From: Euperipatoides rowelli
Taxonomy: Eukaryota; Onychophora; Udeonychophora; Euonychophora; Peripatopsidae
Strand: one strand, 5' to 3'
DNA length: 10,871 bases
NCBI GenBank assembly: GCA_003024985.2
Contig: PXIH01S0032566.1
How positions within the stretch are numbered: the stretch's first letter is position 1; each line of letters opens with the position of its first letter. Position numbers and translations under genes: made by a program. The notes under the pieces are model-generated. The model was not told where the DNA came from. It saw only the letters and a list, made by a program, of their open reading frames with translations, and made no database searches. Shown here piece by piece: positions 7,903 through 10,871 of the stretch.

Positions 7903-8233
7903 TATAGTATCGCCTAACTGACAAGACATTATTATTCATTAAGTGATGAATATAAAATGGGAGATTAAAAACAGAGTTTTTTTTTTTTCAAATATTAAAT
8001 ACAATTTTTTTTAATTTTATCCATTTAAACTAAATAGCAATATAAGTAAATAATTTTCTTAGATGCAGATTTAAAATCAAAACAAATTATTGTAACAATT
8101 AAATTGGATAAATTCCATAGGTTTATTTTTATCTACAATATCTCAAGCATGCAATTAATGTGGTCATGTGATCAACTTACACACAATATTTTCCTAGTAG
8201 TGCTGATACTGAAGACAAAGCAACTCAAAAATG

Positions 8234-8267
8234 AAAAAATATATACACAAAAATGTATATATTTTTT
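8234..8267. repeat. Perfect 13-bp AT hairpin
   Basis: aaaaaatatatac (8234-8246) and gtatatatttttt (8255-8267) are exact reverse complements around an eight-base loop acaaaaat. In a eukaryote this is not a terminator; it is a cruciform-capable AT palindrome that may have arisen by chance. Confidence 0.6.
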
Positions 8268-8347
8268 AATATTATCAATTTGGTAGTATTCCTAAATTTA
8301 AATTACATCATTAACCTCTTCTAAACTAAAATATTAATAATATTATC

Positions 8348-8382
8348 TTATAGTAATATTTCAATAAGTTATAGTAATATTT
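8348..8382 (+). repeat. Short 21-bp tandem repeat
   Basis: ttatagtaatattt occurs at 8348 and again at 8369, giving two copies with a 21-base period. A weaker third block (tagcaatatt) follows at about 8392. It is a low-complexity micro-duplication. Confidence 0.4.
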
Positions 8383-8469
8383 TATTATTAGTAGCAATAT
8401 TCTTGTTGTATATGTACCGTAAAATGTGGATCAAAAGCACTATTACTCTTAAACCATCTTTTTTTTTTC

Positions 8470-8562
8470 AAATTTGGGGTGTGAGTTCTTATTTGGCATA
8501 CTCATCTTGAACTTTATAAACAGTTTCAAACATGAAAATTTAGGGGGTGAGCCTTTACTTGG
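8470..8562 (+). repeat. Degenerate direct repeat, 66-bp spacing
   Basis: Bases 8470-8496 (aaatttggggtgtgag...) and 8536-8562 (aaatttagggggtgag...) agree at about 21 of 27 positions. Both contain a GGGG-containing block, which is unusual in this AT-rich DNA. They may be two units of an eroded tandem duplication. Confidence 0.35.
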
Positions 8563-8625
8563 AGATGTTTCCAATTTCTTAGGAATGATAAAAAACTGGA
8601 TGTGCCATTATTTAGAAATAGCAAG

Positions 8626-8646
8626 TTTTTTTTTTTTTTTTTTTTT
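8626..8646 (-). repeat. T21 homopolymer
   Basis: Twenty-one consecutive T residues, equivalent to a poly(A) tract on the minus strand. It could be a retroposon tail, but no flanking duplication or body was recognised. Confidence 0.5.
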
Positions 8647-8828
8647 AATGAAATGTTGAAATTTAAATAAACACTATCCCTTTAAAATTACATGGCAGTA
8701 GGCTATATTCCTATCATCTTGAGAAGCATTAACAGTATATAAAAAGATCCATAGTCCAACATAAGTTATTTGCTTTAGATCTTATTAAATGAAGTAACTT
8801 ACATATATTGACATTTCGTTGTTTTTAT

Positions 8829-9060
8829 AATATAATAATAATAATAATTTATTTCTATAGGCTTATTTACAAAGTATCAGAAACATTATGTTAAGAAATA
8901 TACAAAATTAGTTAATAAAACAAATCAGAAGACTATATACAGATTCGTGATGTATAAATTAATTAAAAAAAGACAAAGTAAAAAAAATATCCATCCCTTG
9001 TTTCCTTACAGCTGAAACCTGTCTTAACACTTAATCCCACAGACATTTTAATAATAAAGT
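8829..9060 (-). mobile_element. Probable 5'-truncated LINE 3' end with AAT tail
   Basis: Read on the minus strand, the segment runs through gtaaggaaacaagggatgg and tttctgatactttgtaaataagcc, then tatagaaataaatt, and ends in repeated ATT/AAT units (8829-8848). Many insect non-LTR elements have exactly this kind of 3' untranslated end, finishing in short AAT-type repeats rather than pure poly(A). No coding part is visible, as expected for a short 5'-truncated insertion. The inner boundary is uncertain, and no target duplication was found. Recognition rests on general resemblance, not a search. Confidence 0.45.
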
Positions 9061-10172
9061 TCAATATGTCAATCACTTAAAATTCTTCACTTTCTTCTTT
9101 CTCTTCTCCCCCATCTTTAATAGTAAAAACAGTCAAGGTATGAATTAAAGAAAAATAACAGTTTATTATTTTCATTCAAACCAAATTATTCCTTTCTCAC
9201 CAGTGAATTTGAATGCCTAATTAATTGAAAGATGATGATGAATTATAAATTTGCACAGAACTGTTGGATTTCTAGTCAATCATTGACATATTTTAATGAA
9301 TTATTAATACTTTTCTACTGTAGGAAACGTTCTTGACATACAGAATAACAATGCCCAGTTGTGTTGCATTTGGTTATATAATAGGTCAAGGGTGACTTTC
9401 TTCAGCTAAGGTTTATTTATTTTCAATATTATATTAGAGATAGATATAAATTAGCCTATACTAAATATTTTTCAAACTGCAACAGAGGTCATAAAAATCA
9501 CAACAAATACAAAAAAATATATTGTCTTTAGCCCTAGAACTACTCATTTTGTACTGTAGGGAGCAATACAATGATTATACCTCTAGTCTGAAGTAGAAGG
9601 TTCTAGCTGGTTTCCTTTATACATATCAACTGGAGGGGAAGGAGGGGAAGTGTCCTATTATTCAGAGGTCTATAACATCCTGGTTTTTCTACCCAACATA
9701 GTGCCATTTGGGTTTAGGAGTTAAGATTCCATGGGGTCCTGACACAATCTTTAATTTTCCTTTATGATGTCACTTCCAATAGGTCACTTATATACCTCAT
9801 TGCTAAAATAGACCTATTTCTTTCATGAAATGTTCAATTGACTCAAGATTTTTAGTTCTCAGTTCAGGATGATGGCCTGCAGGGTTTGATGCTTGTCATT
9901 TTAGGATTCTGACTAAAATGAGACTAAAACAGGAATTGTTGCTTTGAGAATTTCTGTACAAACTCAGCAATATTGAATTCAGACTCCCAACCACAAAATA
10001 CATCTTTCTATATCATTAGTTTTTTTTTTTTTTTTGATGTCTTGTAAAAATGGTTGGTCAACTCAGTAATTTCACAAAACAATTCAGCAACCGGAAAACC
10101 TATTTCCCTTTTTTTTTTTCACTTCCTTTATCTTCAGAAGTGTTAAGCAATAATCAGTCATTTCCATGAGCG
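9061..10172. other. Non-coding stretch, no gene seen
   Basis: Base composition is a little more balanced between about 9540 and 10000, but reading frames are closed and no family is recognised. A pyrimidine-rich run at about 9084-9112 followed by atctttaatag looks acceptor-like but leads to no exon. T16 lies at 10020-10035. Confidence 0.5.
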
Positions 10173-10230
10173 TATTCAATAATTTCCAGCAAACTTCGGC
10201 AATTTCTGTCAATACTCGGAAATTTCTTTC
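10173..10230 (+). repeat. Degenerate 20-bp tandem repeat (AATTTC)
   Basis: aatttc occurs at 10181, 10201 and 10221, exactly 20 bases apart. Each copy is preceded by related blocks (ttcaat, cttcggc, ctcgga). Looser relatives (actcagtaatttcac at 10061, actcagcaatatt at 9962) lie upstream, suggesting a decayed array. The minus-strand 62-codon frame over this region is a by-product of the repeat and not a gene, because the period is not a multiple of three. Confidence 0.45.
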
Positions 10231-10272
10231 AGTACGGTATTTGTTTTTGTTCCATAATCCTAGGCTAGACAA

Positions 10273-10871
10273 AGTTTTAATTTCATAACTTCATCTCGTC
10301 ATGATGTTTTACTCAAGAATTAATGTTGTAACTCTGGTCACATGCTCATAACACCCCAAAATGACATCACTTTCTGTTGTCACATTGCAACACGGGATTG
10401 CCCCAGAACTGGTAATTTCACTCTACTTTTGCCTTTCAATAGACTGTATCCATTCAAAATAATTACATGTCATTGACTATAATGGTCATCAAAAAATAAG
10501 CTAAAGCCATATTGAAAGATGCAATGACATGGAAACCAACAGGGAATGTTAAATTAAGTTACAGGAAAAGTCTTGGTTATGAATAAATTTTCTTCCTTTG
10601 AATAAAAAAATTAAATAATTTATTAATTTTAGGATTTTAAATCAAAAATTATTTTACAGATAACTACTGTAGATGTTATGATAAAAACATAAAAATAAAC
10701 CACAATTTCTTGTTTTTCTATATAACCGATCAATTATTTGCTCACTCCAATGGAAAATTGCTTACTACATTTACCTTTCAAGCAGAACTTCAGTGAGTTA
10801 TGATAAATTATAAATAAAATTAAAATGTAATCACACATAGAAATAGAATTAAATAATAATAATATATTTTT
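10273..10871. other. AT-rich non-coding end of window
   Basis: No gene or recognised repeat. The last bases (about 10848-10871) are AAT-type low-complexity DNA, possibly the beginning of another repeat cut by the window edge. Confidence 0.45.

Larger units (their letters stand above)
7660..8828. other. AT-rich non-coding stretch with short degenerate repeats
   Basis: No gene is supported; short open frames here have low-complexity translations. Local structures listed separately are a 72-bp spaced repeat near 7805-7902, a perfect hairpin at 8234-8267, a 21-bp tandem repeat near 8348-8382, a 66-bp spaced repeat near 8470-8562, and T21 at 8626-8646. Confidence 0.5.

Noticed and set aside
8104-8286. 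60-codon open frame on the + strand
   Set aside because: The nominal start is not ATG, the composition follows the AT-rich background, and it overlaps the perfect AT hairpin at 8234-8267.
8474-8659. 61-codon open frame on the + strand
   Set aside because: It ends in a phenylalanine run encoded by the T21 homopolymer and covers a degenerate repeat; no family is recognised.
9080-9136. Pyrimidine tract, AG and nearby GTATG suggesting a micro-exon
   Set aside because: The implied exon would be about 16 bases and contains a stop in one frame; there is no flanking exon to join.
10084-10272. 62-codon open frame on the minus strand with leucine-rich look
   Set aside because: It overlaps the 20-bp AATTTC repeat. 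The period is not a multiple of three and there is no transcript or splice signal, so chance is the simpler explanation.
1-10871. CRISPR array, tRNA, rRNA or bacterial operon
   Set aside because: No regularly spaced identical repeats with unique spacers, no cloverleaf or A/B-box pattern, and no run of intact ORFs with ribosome binding sites was found.

Overview
The window looks like non-coding nuclear DNA of a eukaryote. It is strongly AT-rich, full of A and T homopolymers, and has no ORF longer than 97 codons that reads as an intact gene. It carries several decayed transposable elements of types common in animals: a non-LTR retrotransposon, a Helitron, a TIR DNA transposon and fold-back elements. 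The low GC, the recurrent short 'tagcctat/aggcttat' strings and the AAT-rich retroelement tail resemble arthropod genomes, and I would guess an insect, possibly a planthopper-like hemipteran. That taxonomic placement is inference. I see no bacterial operons, tRNA or rRNA, CRISPR array, or gene of known cellular function. Two short runs of N (2216-2217 and 6084) show it is assembly sequence.

Left part (1-1400): a G-quadruplex-like G-rich start, a 180-bp near-palindrome (177-356), then a fossil of a jockey/LINE-type retrotransposon on the + strand (about 441-1344). The fossil keeps pieces of the AP-endonuclease domain (a GDFN block and an SDHH block) and the linker that precedes the reverse transcriptase, broken by stops and frameshifts. 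Middle-left (1345-4868): featureless AT-rich DNA, with an A/T-tract inverted repeat at 3981-4104.

Centre (4869-5251): a 383-bp non-autonomous Helitron with canonical ends (A|TC ... hairpin ... CTAG|T). Inside it, the same motif that forms its 3' end recurs twice. Centre-right (5557-7659): a 2.1-kb TIR element with a perfect 3-bp TTA duplication, consistent with a PIF/Harbinger-type element. It contains an A/T-rich retroelement-like tail, a 230-bp GC-richer island open on both strands, two polypyrimidine tracts (one with a perfect 21-bp mirror repeat) and a 430-bp fold-back repeat.

Right part (7660-10871): more AT-rich DNA with short degenerate repeats and hairpins, a minus-strand LINE-like 3' end with an AAT tail (about 8829-9060), and a short 20-bp-period repeat near 10173-10230.

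No genes here work together. The window is best described as a graveyard of nested mobile elements in intergenic or intronic DNA. The strongest structural calls are the Helitron, the TIR element and the two long inverted repeats.
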